The notes beneath the pieces are model-generated. The model saw nothing but the letters and a program-made list of their open reading frames with translations. It was not told the origin of the DNA and did not search any database. Below, in pieces: positions 1 to 5,188 of a DNA stretch of 5,188 nucleotides (its first letter is position 1; every line of letters begins with the position of its first letter). Position numbers and translations under genes: made by a program. The DNA lies in contig JALNZQ010000198.1 of NCBI GenBank assembly GCA_023229165.1, positions 1 through 5,188 of the forward strand. The letters run 5' to 3'. The DNA comes from Methanothrix sp. (GTDB taxonomy: Archaea > Halobacteriota > Methanosarcinia > Methanotrichales > Methanotrichaceae).

Positions 1-1515
1 AAGACGGCCTTAACCCATTCCGGCAGCGGCTACACTGTCCCTTCCGTTTACAAGCAGGGCTACGACTATGCAGCCATGGGCTACACCACCGTCTTTGAGG
101 CTGCCATGCCGCCTCTGGAGGCCCGCCATACCCATGAGGAGATGCGCTCCACTCCCATTCTGGATATGGGTGCCTACATGGTACTCGGCAACAACTGGTT
201 TGTCATGCGTTACCTGAAAGAGGGGGATGTTGAGAAGGCAGCCGCCTACGTTGCCTGGATGATGAGAACCCACAAGGCCTATGGCATAAAATGCGTCAAC
301 CCAGCTGGCGTGGAGAACTGGGGTTGGGCCAAAAATATTCACGGTCTGGACGAGCCCAACATTCACTTTGAGGTCACTCCCCGAGAGCTGATCCGGGGAC
401 TGGCAGAGGTAAATGAGATGCTGGGACTGCCCATGTCTTTGCATCTGCATACCAATAACCTGGGCCATCCCGGCAACTGGGAAATAGCCAGGGACTCGCT
501 CGGAATTACCTCTGGAATCGAGCCCAAGAACAAATCCGATCTGCAGTGGGCACAGACCCGGGAGAGTGCCAGAAGAAAGCAGGCCGTTTACTTAGCCCAC
601 GCCCAGTTCAGCGCCTACGGCGGCACATCCTGGAGGGACTTTTGCTCCGGGGCACCGGATTTGGCCAAATACATAAACCAGGTTGACGACGTGGTGATTG
701 ACAGCGGCTCCGTTCCCTTCGGCCCGGCCACAACTATGACCGGTGACGGCCCGGCTCAGCATGATCTTTACATGCTCACCGGCCAGAAATGGTCCAATAC
801 CGATGTGGAAATGGAATGCGGCTCTGGAGTGCTCTCGCTGGTTTACATGAAGAGCAGCCCGGTGCATAGCGTGCAGTGGGCCATCGGCCTTGAAGTAATG
901 CTGCTCATTAACGATCCCTGGAAGACCATCATGACCACCGATCACCCCAACGGAGGCATCTTCACTCAGTACCCGCAACTGATCACCTGGCTCATGTCCA
1001 AAAAGGCCAGGGACGATACCGCCAAGGAATGCCACAAGTGGGCCTACGACCGATCAAGCCTCGGCGGCGTGGACCGGGAGATGAGCCTCTACGAGATGGC
1101 CATTGTCACTCGCGCCAACCCTGCCCGCACCATCGGCATGGCCTACTGCAAGGGCCACCTGGGACTGGGAGCAGACGGCGATGTGACAATTTACGACATC
1201 GACCCGGGAAAGCTGAACGTCAATGACACAGCGGCTTTGACGGCCAAACTGGCCCGACCCGATTACACTGTGAAAGATGGCAGGATCGTGGCCCGGCAAG
1301 GCGAGATCGTGGCAACACCGGAAGGCCGGAGGTATTACTGCCGGCCTTATGTTGACGATGGCTTAGAAAAGGAGATGCTATCCGATGTCAAGGACTGGTT
1401 CAAGTACTACACAGTAGGATTTGCCAACTATCCTGTGCCGGATAAATATCTGAAAAACCCTGTAGCCATTTCGGTCAATAAGCCTCTGGAGGCAGAGGCC
1501 CTGGTGAGGAGGTGA
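1..1515 (+). CDS. fwdA: Formylmethanofuran dehydrogenase subunit A, 5'-truncated by window edge
   Basis: This is the amidohydrolase-like subunit that joins formate to methanofuran (or hydrolyses formylmethanofuran) at a binuclear zinc site. The frame is open from base 1, so the gene starts upstream; the ATG at 76 is internal, because family-typical sequence (SGSGYTVPS, then EAAMPPLEARHTHEEM) spans it. 504 codons are present. By comparison with the Methanothermobacter structure about 70-80 N-terminal residues are missing, including the metal-binding HxH motif. Visible active-site candidates, in window codons, are Lys97 in YGIKCVNP (the lysine carboxylated in the family), His148 and His150 in HLHTNN, His200 in LAHAQFSAYGG and Asp314 in TTDHPNGG. 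The protein is cytoplasmic and belongs to the Fwd/Fmd complex. The end, LVRR then TGA at 1513-1515, is four bases before subunit C. The A-C-D-B order resembles Methanosarcina fmd, so fmdA is an equally valid name; the W or Mo type cannot be told from this subunit. Confidence 0.97.
   Translation, partial: KTALTHSGSGYTVPSVYKQGYDYAAMGYTTVFEAAMPPLEARHTHEEMRSTPILDMGAYMVLGNNWFVMRYLKEGDVEKAAAYVAWMMRTHKAYGIKCVNPAGVENWGWAKNIHGLDEPNIHFEVTPRELIRGLAEVNEMLGLPMSLHLHTNNLGHPGNWEIARDSLGITSGIEPKNKSDLQWAQTRESARRKQAVYLAHAQFSAYGGTSWRDFCSGAPDLAKYINQVDDVVIDSGSVPFGPATTMTGDGPAQHDLYMLTGQKWSNTDVEMECGSGVLSLVYMKSSPVHSVQWAIGLEVMLLINDPWKTIMTTDHPNGGIFTQYPQLITWLMSKKARDDTAKECHKWAYDRSSLGGVDREMSLYEMAIVTRANPARTIGMAYCKGHLGLGADGDVTIYDIDPGKLNVNDTAALTAKLARPDYTVKDGRIVARQGEIVATPEGRRYYCRPYVDDGLEKEMLSDVKDWFKYYTVGFANYPVPDKYLKNPVAISVNKPLEAEALVRR
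1507..1515 (+). promoter_or_regulatory. Strong Shine-Dalgarno site for subunit C
   Basis: AGGAGGTGA is a full-length match to the archaeal anti-Shine-Dalgarno sequence. It overlaps the last codons and stop of subunit A, with the GGAGG core seven bases before the ATG at 1520. This fixes the subunit C start and suggests that A and C are translated from one message. Confidence 0.85.
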
Positions 1516-1519
1516 AGAT

Positions 1520-2314
1520 ATGGCCGAGATTCTTCTGAGACCCAAAGGCAGCATAGCAATCATGGTTGAGGCAGAGGTTATCAGCCCCAATATTTTTGCA
1601 GGAAAAAATAAGGAGGAAATTGAGGGGCTGGTCGTCTGGCAGGGACCTGTGCAGCTTCCTCTAGCCGAGTTTTTCGATGTGGATGCGAAGGGGGCGGGAT
1701 CGCCGGAAGAGACAAGCATCATCATAAAAGGAGATGTCTCCCGGGTCAAGCGCATCGGCCAGGGCATGAAGGCGGGCCGGATAGAGATCCAAGGCTCGGC
1801 AGGCATGCACCTTGGTGCAGAGATGGCAGGAGGCAGTATTTGGGTCCGGGGCGATGCCGGGTCCTGGGCAGGCAGGGAGATGAAGGGCGGGCTGCTTCAC
1901 ATTGCCGGCAGCACCGGAGACCACGTCGGCTCTGCCTACAGAGGAAGCTGGCGGGGCATGACCGGCGGCACGATTCAAATCGACGGCAACGCGAGAAGCC
2001 AGCTGGGAGGAGGGCTGGTGGGAGGGCAGATTGTAGTCGCCGGCAACGTGGAGAACTTCTGCGGCATTCGTCAGAGTGGGGGGCTCATCCTGGTGAGGGG
2101 CTCGGCCGTGCGGGGCACCGGTGCGGAGATGAATGGAGGCACTATTGCCGTTTGCGGAGCTATCAAGCAGTTTACCCCCGGTTTTGTAGAGACCGGCCGG
2201 GAGGAAAATCCAACGCTGGGAGACGTGCAGCTAGAGGGATGGTTTGCTAAATTTACAGGTGACTATGCCCTCGGCAAGAATCCCAAAGGCTCGCTCTATT
2301 GCAGGGAGGGCTAG
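1520..2314 (+). CDS. fwdC: Formylmethanofuran dehydrogenase subunit C
   Basis: This is a 264-residue protein of normal family length. From about residue 70 to 215 it consists of glycine-rich repeats of the GGxIxVxGxxGxxxGxxMxGG type (for example GGSIWVRGDAG, GGLLHIAGSTGDHVG, GGTIQIDGNA, GGQIVVAGNVENFCG, GGTIAVCG). These form the right-handed beta-helix shared with the C-terminal domain of the glutamate synthase large subunit. The C-terminal segment around WFAKFTGDYALGKNPKGSLYC also fits the family. The subunit is mainly structural and packs against subunit A; no catalytic residues are expected. The start is supported by the AGGAGGTGA site just upstream. The gene lies four bases after subunit A and ends in TAG at the usual family position, which suggests TAG acts as an ordinary stop in this organism. 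It could also be called fmdC. Confidence 0.96.
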   Translation: MAEILLRPKGSIAIMVEAEVISPNIFAGKNKEEIEGLVVWQGPVQLPLAEFFDVDAKGAGSPEETSIIIKGDVSRVKRIGQGMKAGRIEIQGSAGMHLGAEMAGGSIWVRGDAGSWAGREMKGGLLHIAGSTGDHVGSAYRGSWRGMTGGTIQIDGNARSQLGGGLVGGQIVVAGNVENFCGIRQSGGLILVRGSAVRGTGAEMNGGTIAVCGAIKQFTPGFVETGREENPTLGDVQLEGWFAKFTGDYALGKNPKGSLYCREG

Positions 2315-2317
2315 AGG

Positions 2318-2368
2318 ATGCAGGTAATGCTCAATTTCGCTGATTTTCAGGAGTGGCAGATAAAATGA
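2318..2368 (+). CDS. Possible 16-codon leader ORF between subunits C and D
   Basis: An ATG three bases after the subunit C stop opens a 16-residue frame, MQVMLNFADFQEWQIK. It is preceded by GGGAGGG (2304-2310) at the ideal distance of seven bases. Its TGA (2366-2368) overlaps the preferred subunit D ATG (2365-2367) as ATGA, the arrangement typical of translational coupling. The peptide has no domain I recognise. Its first residues faintly resemble the start of subunit D proteins (a hydrophobic stretch ending in LN), so it may be a decayed or duplicated D start rather than a functional peptide. Chance is also possible for a frame this short. No evidence of conservation is available here. Confidence 0.3.
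   Translation: MQVMLNFADFQEWQIK
2349..2353 (+). promoter_or_regulatory. Shine-Dalgarno-like AGGAG that decides the subunit D start
   Basis: AGGAG directly abuts and partly overlaps the GTG at 2353, so it cannot serve that codon. It lies 11 bases before the in-frame ATG at 2365, a rather long but usable distance. This favours the ATG, possibly with help from ribosomes ending on the overlapping mini-ORF stop. Confidence 0.45.
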
Positions 2369-2757
2369 TAGAGTTTCTGCTTAATACCGGAAGCACCATT
2401 GAGGAGGGCAGGTTGGCCAAAGGCGGCAGCAAGCTCACCGAGGAGTACACCCAGGAATGTGCCGTTTGCAGGATGAATCCCGTGGATTTTCAGGCAATGG
2501 GGTTGCCGCAACGGGTATTGGTATCCGCCATTGATGGCCGGCACGCGGTTGCAGTTTACGCTTATGCGACGGACTGTATGCAGCCGGGTCAAATCTTCAT
2601 GCCCAGGGCAATTTGGGCTAATGTAGTGGTGGACCCGGAGACCTTCTCCACAGGCTCGCCCCTCTACAAAGGCTCTCCCGTGCGGGTGCAGCCCACGCAA
2701 GAAGATGTATTGAATGCAGGAGATCTGACCATGAAGCTTTATGCAAGGGGCAGATGA
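2365..2757 (+). CDS. fwdD: Formylmethanofuran dehydrogenase subunit D (molybdopterin-dinucleotide-binding)
   Basis: This is a 130-residue protein starting MIEFLLNTGSTIEEG, the normal N-terminus and length for the family. It corresponds to the C-terminal dinucleotide-binding domain of DMSO-reductase-type enzymes and covers the pterin cofactor held by subunit B; B plus D together make up one formate-dehydrogenase-like unit. Supporting features are the N-terminal NTGSTIEEGR segment, the CAVCRMNPVDFQAMGLP segment (about residues 32-48) and the late PRAIWANVVVDPETFSTGSPLYKGSPVRVQP segment with the family's small-residue-rich turn, quoted here in outline. An in-frame GTG at 2353 would add four residues (VADK) but has no usable ribosome site, so the ATG at 2365 is chosen. 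The stop is TGA, eight bases before subunit B. fmdD is an equivalent name. Confidence 0.93.
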   Translation: MIEFLLNTGSTIEEGRLAKGGSKLTEEYTQECAVCRMNPVDFQAMGLPQRVLVSAIDGRHAVAVYAYATDCMQPGQIFMPRAIWANVVVDPETFSTGSPLYKGSPVRVQPTQEDVLNAGDLTMKLYARGR

Positions 2758-2765
2758 GGTAGATT

Positions 2766-4043
2766 ATGGCCTCTAAGAACATCGTCTGTCCGGTTTGCGG
2801 GGCATCCTGCGACGACATCCAGGTGGAGCTATCCGGCGAACGCATTTCGGTAAAGAATGCATGCAAGATGGGCAATGCCAAATTCCAGGAGATTGTAAGC
2901 AGCCACAGAATCCGCCAGCCACTCCTCAGGGAGAAGGGGGCTGCTGCAGTCAGGCCTGCCCAGTGGGAGGAAGCCATCGATAGGACGGCAGAGATCCTGG
3001 CGGCAGCCAAGCGTCCTCTGATCTTCATGGGAAGTGAGACCTCCTGCGAGGCTATGGAGGTGGGCCTGCATCTGGCCGAGTATTTAGGCGCAGCCATTGA
3101 TTCCAATTCAACCGTCTGCCACGGGCCCACAGCCATGGGCATCCAGGAAGCTGGGCGCGTGGGCGCAACTGCCGGGCAGAGCAAATCACGAGCCGATCTG
3201 ACCGTATATTGGGGCACCAATCCGCTGGAGTCCATGCCCAGGCACATGTCCCGCTATGCCGTCTACCCGCGAGGCTACTGGACGCGGCGGGGTCGGTTCG
3301 ATCGCACTGTAATCACAGTCGACCCGAGAAAGAGCATCACTGCTGAGAATTCCGATCTGCATATACAGCTTCGTCCCAACACCGATTATGAGCTCCTGTC
3401 AGCTCTGCTTACTCTCTTGCACGGCAAGAGACCCCATCACTCGGTAGAAGAAGTAACGGGCGTTTCCATCTCCCAGATGGAAGAGATGCTTGAGCTGATG
3501 AAGGGCTGCAAATTCGGGTCGATCTACGTGGGCCTGGGGATTGTCTCCTCCTATGGCAAGCATCGTAATGCGGAAGCTGCATTCAACCTGGTCAAAGAGC
3601 TGAACGCGCACACCAAGTTTGTGATCGGCGCCTTGCGGGGCCACTGCAATGTAGCCGGCTTCAACCAGGTCGCCTCCTATCTCTACGGCTTTCCTTTCGG
3701 ACTGGATTTCTCGCGCGGCTATCCCCGCTATAACCCGGGTGAGTATACGGCGGTAGACCTGCTGAGAGAGAGAGATGTAGATGCTGCATTGATCGTTTCT
3801 GCCGATCTGGTATCGCATTTTCCGGCCGCCTGTGCTGAATATTTATCCGAGATCCCGGTGGCCTGTATCGATATCGCTCCCTGTCCTACTACTATGATCT
3901 CGGATGTTGTCCTTCCGGGCGTGATCGACGCCATGGAGTGCGATGGGACCTTTTACCGCCTGGACGATGTCCCCATCTATTTCCAGCCCTTCACAAAATC
4001 ATCCTTCAGCGACACAGAGAGCAATGCGGATACGATGGAGTAG
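2766..4043 (+). CDS. fwdB: Formylmethanofuran dehydrogenase subunit B, catalytic W/Mo subunit, ending at an in-frame TAG
   Basis: This subunit carries the tungsto- or molybdopterin site that reduces CO2 to formate, which passes through a tunnel to subunit A. Cys8, Cys11, Cys15 and Cys33 (CPVCGASC, then NACKMG) fit the N-terminal [4Fe-4S] cluster. Cys118 in STVCHGPT is the metal-ligand cysteine and falls at the same residue number as in the Methanothermobacter enzyme; its codon is TGC, so this is the cysteine, not the selenocysteine form. The block PRHMSRYAVYPRG followed by VDPRKS is also family-typical. GAGGT (2756-2760) precedes the ATG at a good distance. The frame stops at TAG (4041-4043) after 425 residues, just after ESNADTME. 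The next ten codons, IFERVKAIER, look like the usual family C-terminus, so the protein is either shortened by 11 residues or read through. The fold and active site are otherwise intact. Confidence 0.96.
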   Translation: MASKNIVCPVCGASCDDIQVELSGERISVKNACKMGNAKFQEIVSSHRIRQPLLREKGAAAVRPAQWEEAIDRTAEILAAAKRPLIFMGSETSCEAMEVGLHLAEYLGAAIDSNSTVCHGPTAMGIQEAGRVGATAGQSKSRADLTVYWGTNPLESMPRHMSRYAVYPRGYWTRRGRFDRTVITVDPRKSITAENSDLHIQLRPNTDYELLSALLTLLHGKRPHHSVEEVTGVSISQMEEMLELMKGCKFGSIYVGLGIVSSYGKHRNAEAAFNLVKELNAHTKFVIGALRGHCNVAGFNQVASYLYGFPFGLDFSRGYPRYNPGEYTAVDLLRERDVDAALIVSADLVSHFPAACAEYLSEIPVACIDIAPCPTTMISDVVLPGVIDAMECDGTFYRLDDVPIYFQPFTKSSFSDTESNADTME

Positions 4044-4076
4044 ATATTTGAGAGGGTCAAAGCCATCGAGAGATGA
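4041..4076 (+). other. In-frame continuation of subunit B after the amber codon
   Basis: Directly after TAG the same frame encodes IFERVKAIER and then TGA (4074-4076). A C-terminal helix of the form LFERVKxI following a TESN-DT motif is what I expect at the end of this family. Read as Gln (CAG to TAG is one transition), the joined protein would be 436 residues, near the usual length of about 430. The coding resemblance is visible in the sequence; that it is the ancestral tail is inferred from memory of the family. Confidence 0.65.
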
Positions 4077-4107
4077 GATTTGCTCCGGCAAAAGCCGAAT
4101 TTCTAAA

Positions 4108-4134
4108 CCCGCTGCAAGCAGCGGGCATTTTTTT
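4108..4134 (+). terminator. Intrinsic-type terminator after the fwd operon
   Basis: CCCGCTGC (4108-4115) and GCAGCGGG (4118-4125) are perfect inverted copies separated by AA. As RNA they give a seven-base-pair GC-rich stem with a four-base loop. Two bases later come seven T (4128-4134) and then CTT, so the U-tract is on the plus-strand transcript. A weaker CGGC-AAAA-GCCG hairpin lies just upstream at 4086-4097. Together they most likely end the fwd transcript. The T-run is one-sided, so transcription from the right would not be stopped by the same rule. Confidence 0.75.
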
Positions 4135-4247
4135 CTTGTACTGCCTTTTTCACGCTTGATCAATGTCATCCGGCAGCATGCGAGCATTGGTCAGACCGAA
4201 ACGCAGTCAGCGTATCCTGATGATCGACACTGAGGCAATCAGATAAT

Positions 4248-4411
4248 GTTTCAATGGAGTCACGACTTTTCAGCCATGGAAACTAACAATCTCGGATCGC
4301 TGAATCTACTTTTTGAATGTTTCAATGGAGCCACGACTTTTCAGCCATGGAAACAGAAAATTAGAGTATGCCAATTACGTTAAAGTAGTAAAAAGTTTCA
4401 ATGGAGCCACG
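4248..4411 (-). CRISPR. Leader-distal end of a CRISPR array, interrupted at its right side
   Basis: Two 36-base repeats lie at 4248-4283 and 4319-4354, both starting GTTTCAATGG and ending CCATGGAAAC. They differ at one base (position 13: T in the first, C in the second). A third copy starts at 4395 and breaks after 17 bases. The spacers are 4284-4318 (35 bases) and 4355-4394 (40 bases) and are unrelated to each other. On the minus strand the repeat ends in ATTGAAAC, the usual 8-base crRNA tag, and forms an eight-pair stem with a GAAA loop that contains two G-U pairs. On the plus strand those two become mismatches, so minus-strand transcription is inferred. The mutated copy at 4248 is then the terminal repeat. 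No cas gene is visible in the window. The repeat style suits a type I or III system, but the subtype cannot be assigned. Confidence 0.88.
4395..4411 (-). repeat. CRISPR repeat truncated to 17 bases
   Basis: The first 17 bases are identical to the second repeat (GTTTCAATGGAGCCACG). The following bases, GGTAGCGTGCC, share nothing with the expected ACTTTTCAGCC. In crRNA orientation this remnant keeps the ATTGAAAC tag but has lost the 5' arm and loop of the hairpin. The break coincides with the proposed left end of the insertion sequence. Confidence 0.85.
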
Positions 4412-4444
4412 GGTAGCGTGCCAGTTTTGATGTAAATTTCATAG

Positions 4445-4514
4445 TGATATCCCGTAGCAAGAACCAACTTGCATTTCACCAGATAACAGCAAGTTATTTC
4501 TTCACGGGATATTA
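4445..4514 (+). repeat. Long imperfect inverted repeat (stem-loop) inside the IS left region
   Basis: Three nested complementary blocks are visible: ATATCCCGT (4447-4455) with ACGGGATAT (4504-4512), extendable by a G-T and a T-A pair; AAGAA (4459-4463) with TTCTT (4498-4502); and AACTTGC (4466-4472) with GCAAGTT (4489-4495). The loop is 4473-4488. The total is about 21-23 pairs across 70 bases. It sits between the element end and the transposase ribosome site. It could fold in RNA that enters the element from outside, or serve as a protein binding site; its role is unknown. Confidence 0.7.
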
Positions 4515-4520
4515 TAATTT
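4512..4520 (+). promoter_or_regulatory. Possible TATA box for the transposase gene
   Basis: TTATAATTT is an AT-rich TATA-like element in an otherwise mixed sequence, about 50 bases before the transposase ATG. With the usual archaeal spacing of about 25 bases the transcript would start near 4540-4545, just before the GGAGGG site. It touches the right arm of the inverted repeat. No clear BRE is evident, so the call is tentative. Confidence 0.35.
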
Positions 4521-4566
4521 AGCCCTGTATCCCCAAGTCGCAAAACTTTCGGAGGGACACAGAGCC

Positions 4567-5188
4567 ATGAACATACCTGACTTAGCAGAAGATTATCTTA
4601 TCGATCGAAAAGATGGAATGAGGAAGCTAACCGCCAGTTTTCTGAATGAGGTAATGCAGCGTGAGGCTGAAAATCAAATCCAAGCCCGACCTTACGAACG
4701 CACCGGCAAGAGAAAGGCACATCGGAATGGAACAAGATCGCGATTACTCAAGACCATTCACGGCGAAATCGAGCTTGATAAACCTCAAATCCGGGAGTAC
4801 CCATTTAAAACCAAAGTATTCGAGAGATTTTCTAGAGTAGAGGAATCTGTAAGAGTTGCTGTTGCTGAATCATATCTCGAAGGTGTGTCAACGAGAAAAG
4901 TCGAGAAAGTATTCTCTAAATTTGGATTGGAAAATATTTCTGCTTCAGAGGTCTCAAGGATCGCGAAACGATTAGATAAACAGGTCAAAGAGTTCTTAAA
5001 TAGACCTATCGTTGGATCAATCCCGTATCTATTCCTGGATGCAAGCTATTTTAAGGTCCGGACAGATGGTCGGTATATTAACAAGGCACTGCTTGTTGTT
5101 ACTGCTATTCACGAAGACGGTTATCGAGAAATACTGAGTGCTGCAGTTGATGATAGCGAAGATGAATCCTGTTGGGAAAATTGTTTTG
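4567..5188 (+). CDS. IS256-family (mutator-type) transposase, 3'-truncated by window edge
   Basis: 207 complete codons are present and the frame is open to the window end; family members are about 390-410 residues. It should be a DDE transposase acting on the ends of its own element. Family landmarks in order are RPYERTGKRKAHRNGTRSR (41-59), the GEIELDKPQIRE segment (66-77), EGVSTRKVEKVF (105-116), SASEVSRIAKRLD (125-137), NRPI (145-148) and YLFLDASYFKVR (154-165), whose Asp158 is the first catalytic aspartate. The second Asp and the Glu lie beyond the window. The visible part has no frameshift or stop and may belong to an active copy. GGAGGG (4551-4556) lies ten bases upstream of the chosen ATG, and no better in-frame start is seen upstream. 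Composition is more AT-rich than the fwd genes, fitting a mobile gene. Confidence 0.93.
   Translation, partial: MNIPDLAEDYLIDRKDGMRKLTASFLNEVMQREAENQIQARPYERTGKRKAHRNGTRSRLLKTIHGEIELDKPQIREYPFKTKVFERFSRVEESVRVAVAESYLEGVSTRKVEKVFSKFGLENISASEVSRIAKRLDKQVKEFLNRPIVGSIPYLFLDASYFKVRTDGRYINKALLVVTAIHEDGYREILSAAVDDSEDESCWENCF

Larger units (their letters stand above)
4412..5188 (+). mobile_element. IS256-family insertion sequence, left end and partial transposase
   Basis: The element is defined by an IS256-type transposase gene and by the abrupt loss of CRISPR repeat identity after 4411. The first bases, GGTAGCGTGCCAGTTTTGATG then TAAATTTC, are the candidate left terminal inverted repeat; a T-rich stretch followed by GTAAA is common at IS256-family ends. 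The boundary is uncertain by a base because G4411 fits both the repeat and the element. IS256 elements usually create 8-9 base target duplications, so GAGCCACG (4404-4411) is the predicted left copy. The right end lies outside the window, so neither the second inverted repeat nor the duplication can be confirmed. The element is visibly more AT-rich than the fwd genes. Confidence 0.8.

Noticed and set aside
592..1035. Long minus-strand frame opposite fwdA, and similar frames opposite fwdC, fwdD and fwdB
   Set aside because: These are shadow frames of GC-rich, strongly conserved plus-strand genes; they have low-complexity or cysteine- and proline-rich translations without recognisable domains.
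2312..2343. TAG at the end of fwdC as a sense codon, extending the protein by ten residues
   Set aside because: The protein already ends at the normal family position and the following codons (EDAGNAQFR) do not look like family sequence.
2353..2364. GTG at 2353 as the start of subunit D
   Set aside because: The only ribosome site overlaps the codon itself, and the family N-terminus fits the ATG at 2365.
3117..3119. Selenocysteine at the FwdB active site
   Set aside because: The codon is TGC, so the cysteine form is encoded; no TGA is present in this position.
4167..4202. Possible degenerate extra CRISPR repeat ending in GAAAC, left of the first repeat
   Set aside because: Aligned without gaps, only about 13 of 36 positions match and the agreement is mostly the last five bases; the flanking spacing (45 bases) is also longer than the real spacers.
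3943..4233. 96-codon plus-strand frame overlapping the end of fwdB and the terminator
   Set aside because: It lies in another frame over conserved fwdB sequence, crosses the terminator hairpin and resembles no known family.
4785..4988. 67-codon minus-strand frame opposite the transposase
   Set aside because: It is antisense to conserved IS256 transposase motifs, with no domain of its own.

Overview
The window comes from a methanogenic archaeon, or a close relative that uses methanofuran. Positions 1-4043 hold four consecutive plus-strand genes for the formylmethanofuran dehydrogenase complex, in the order A-C-D-B. This enzyme interconverts CO2 plus methanofuran with formylmethanofuran, the first step of CO2 reduction to methane and the last step of methyl oxidation. 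The A-C-D-B order matches the end of the fmdEFACDB operon known from Methanosarcina, and differs from the fwdHFGDACB order of Methanothermobacter. That points to Methanosarcinales or relatives (Methanothrix would fit), but the sequence alone does not fix the genus.

Region by region: subunit A (1-1515) lacks its N-terminus because the window starts inside it. Subunit C (1520-2314) follows after 4 bases. A 16-codon reading frame (2318-2368) with a good ribosome binding site sits between C and D, and its stop overlaps the preferred D start as ATGA. Subunit D (2365-2757) and subunit B (2766-4043) follow after short gaps. B carries the cysteine cluster and active-site cysteine of the W/Mo catalytic subunit, but ends at an in-frame TAG. 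The reading frame then continues for ten codons that look like the normal C-terminus, up to a TGA at 4074-4076. A GC-rich hairpin followed by seven T (4108-4134) closes the operon.

Positions 4077-4566 contain no gene. They hold the terminator, about 110 bases with no recognisable feature, then the end of a CRISPR array: two full 36-base repeats, two spacers (35 and 40 bases) and a third repeat cut off after 17 bases. The repeat folds as a hairpin with a GAAA loop only when transcribed from the minus strand, so the array probably runs toward the fwd operon and the copy at 4248 is the leader-distal end. The abrupt break at 4411/4412 is interpreted as the left end of an IS256-family insertion sequence. 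Inside that element are a large imperfect inverted repeat (4445-4514), a TATA-like element, and a transposase gene starting at 4567 that runs off the end of the window.

The four dehydrogenase subunits work as one complex: B with D reduces CO2 to formate at the metal-pterin site, A condenses formate with methanofuran at a binuclear metal site, and C is a structural partner. The CRISPR remnant and the insertion sequence are unrelated to them. No wholly new system is evident. The best leads are the amber codon in subunit B, the insertion that splits a CRISPR repeat, and the mini-ORF coupled to subunit D.
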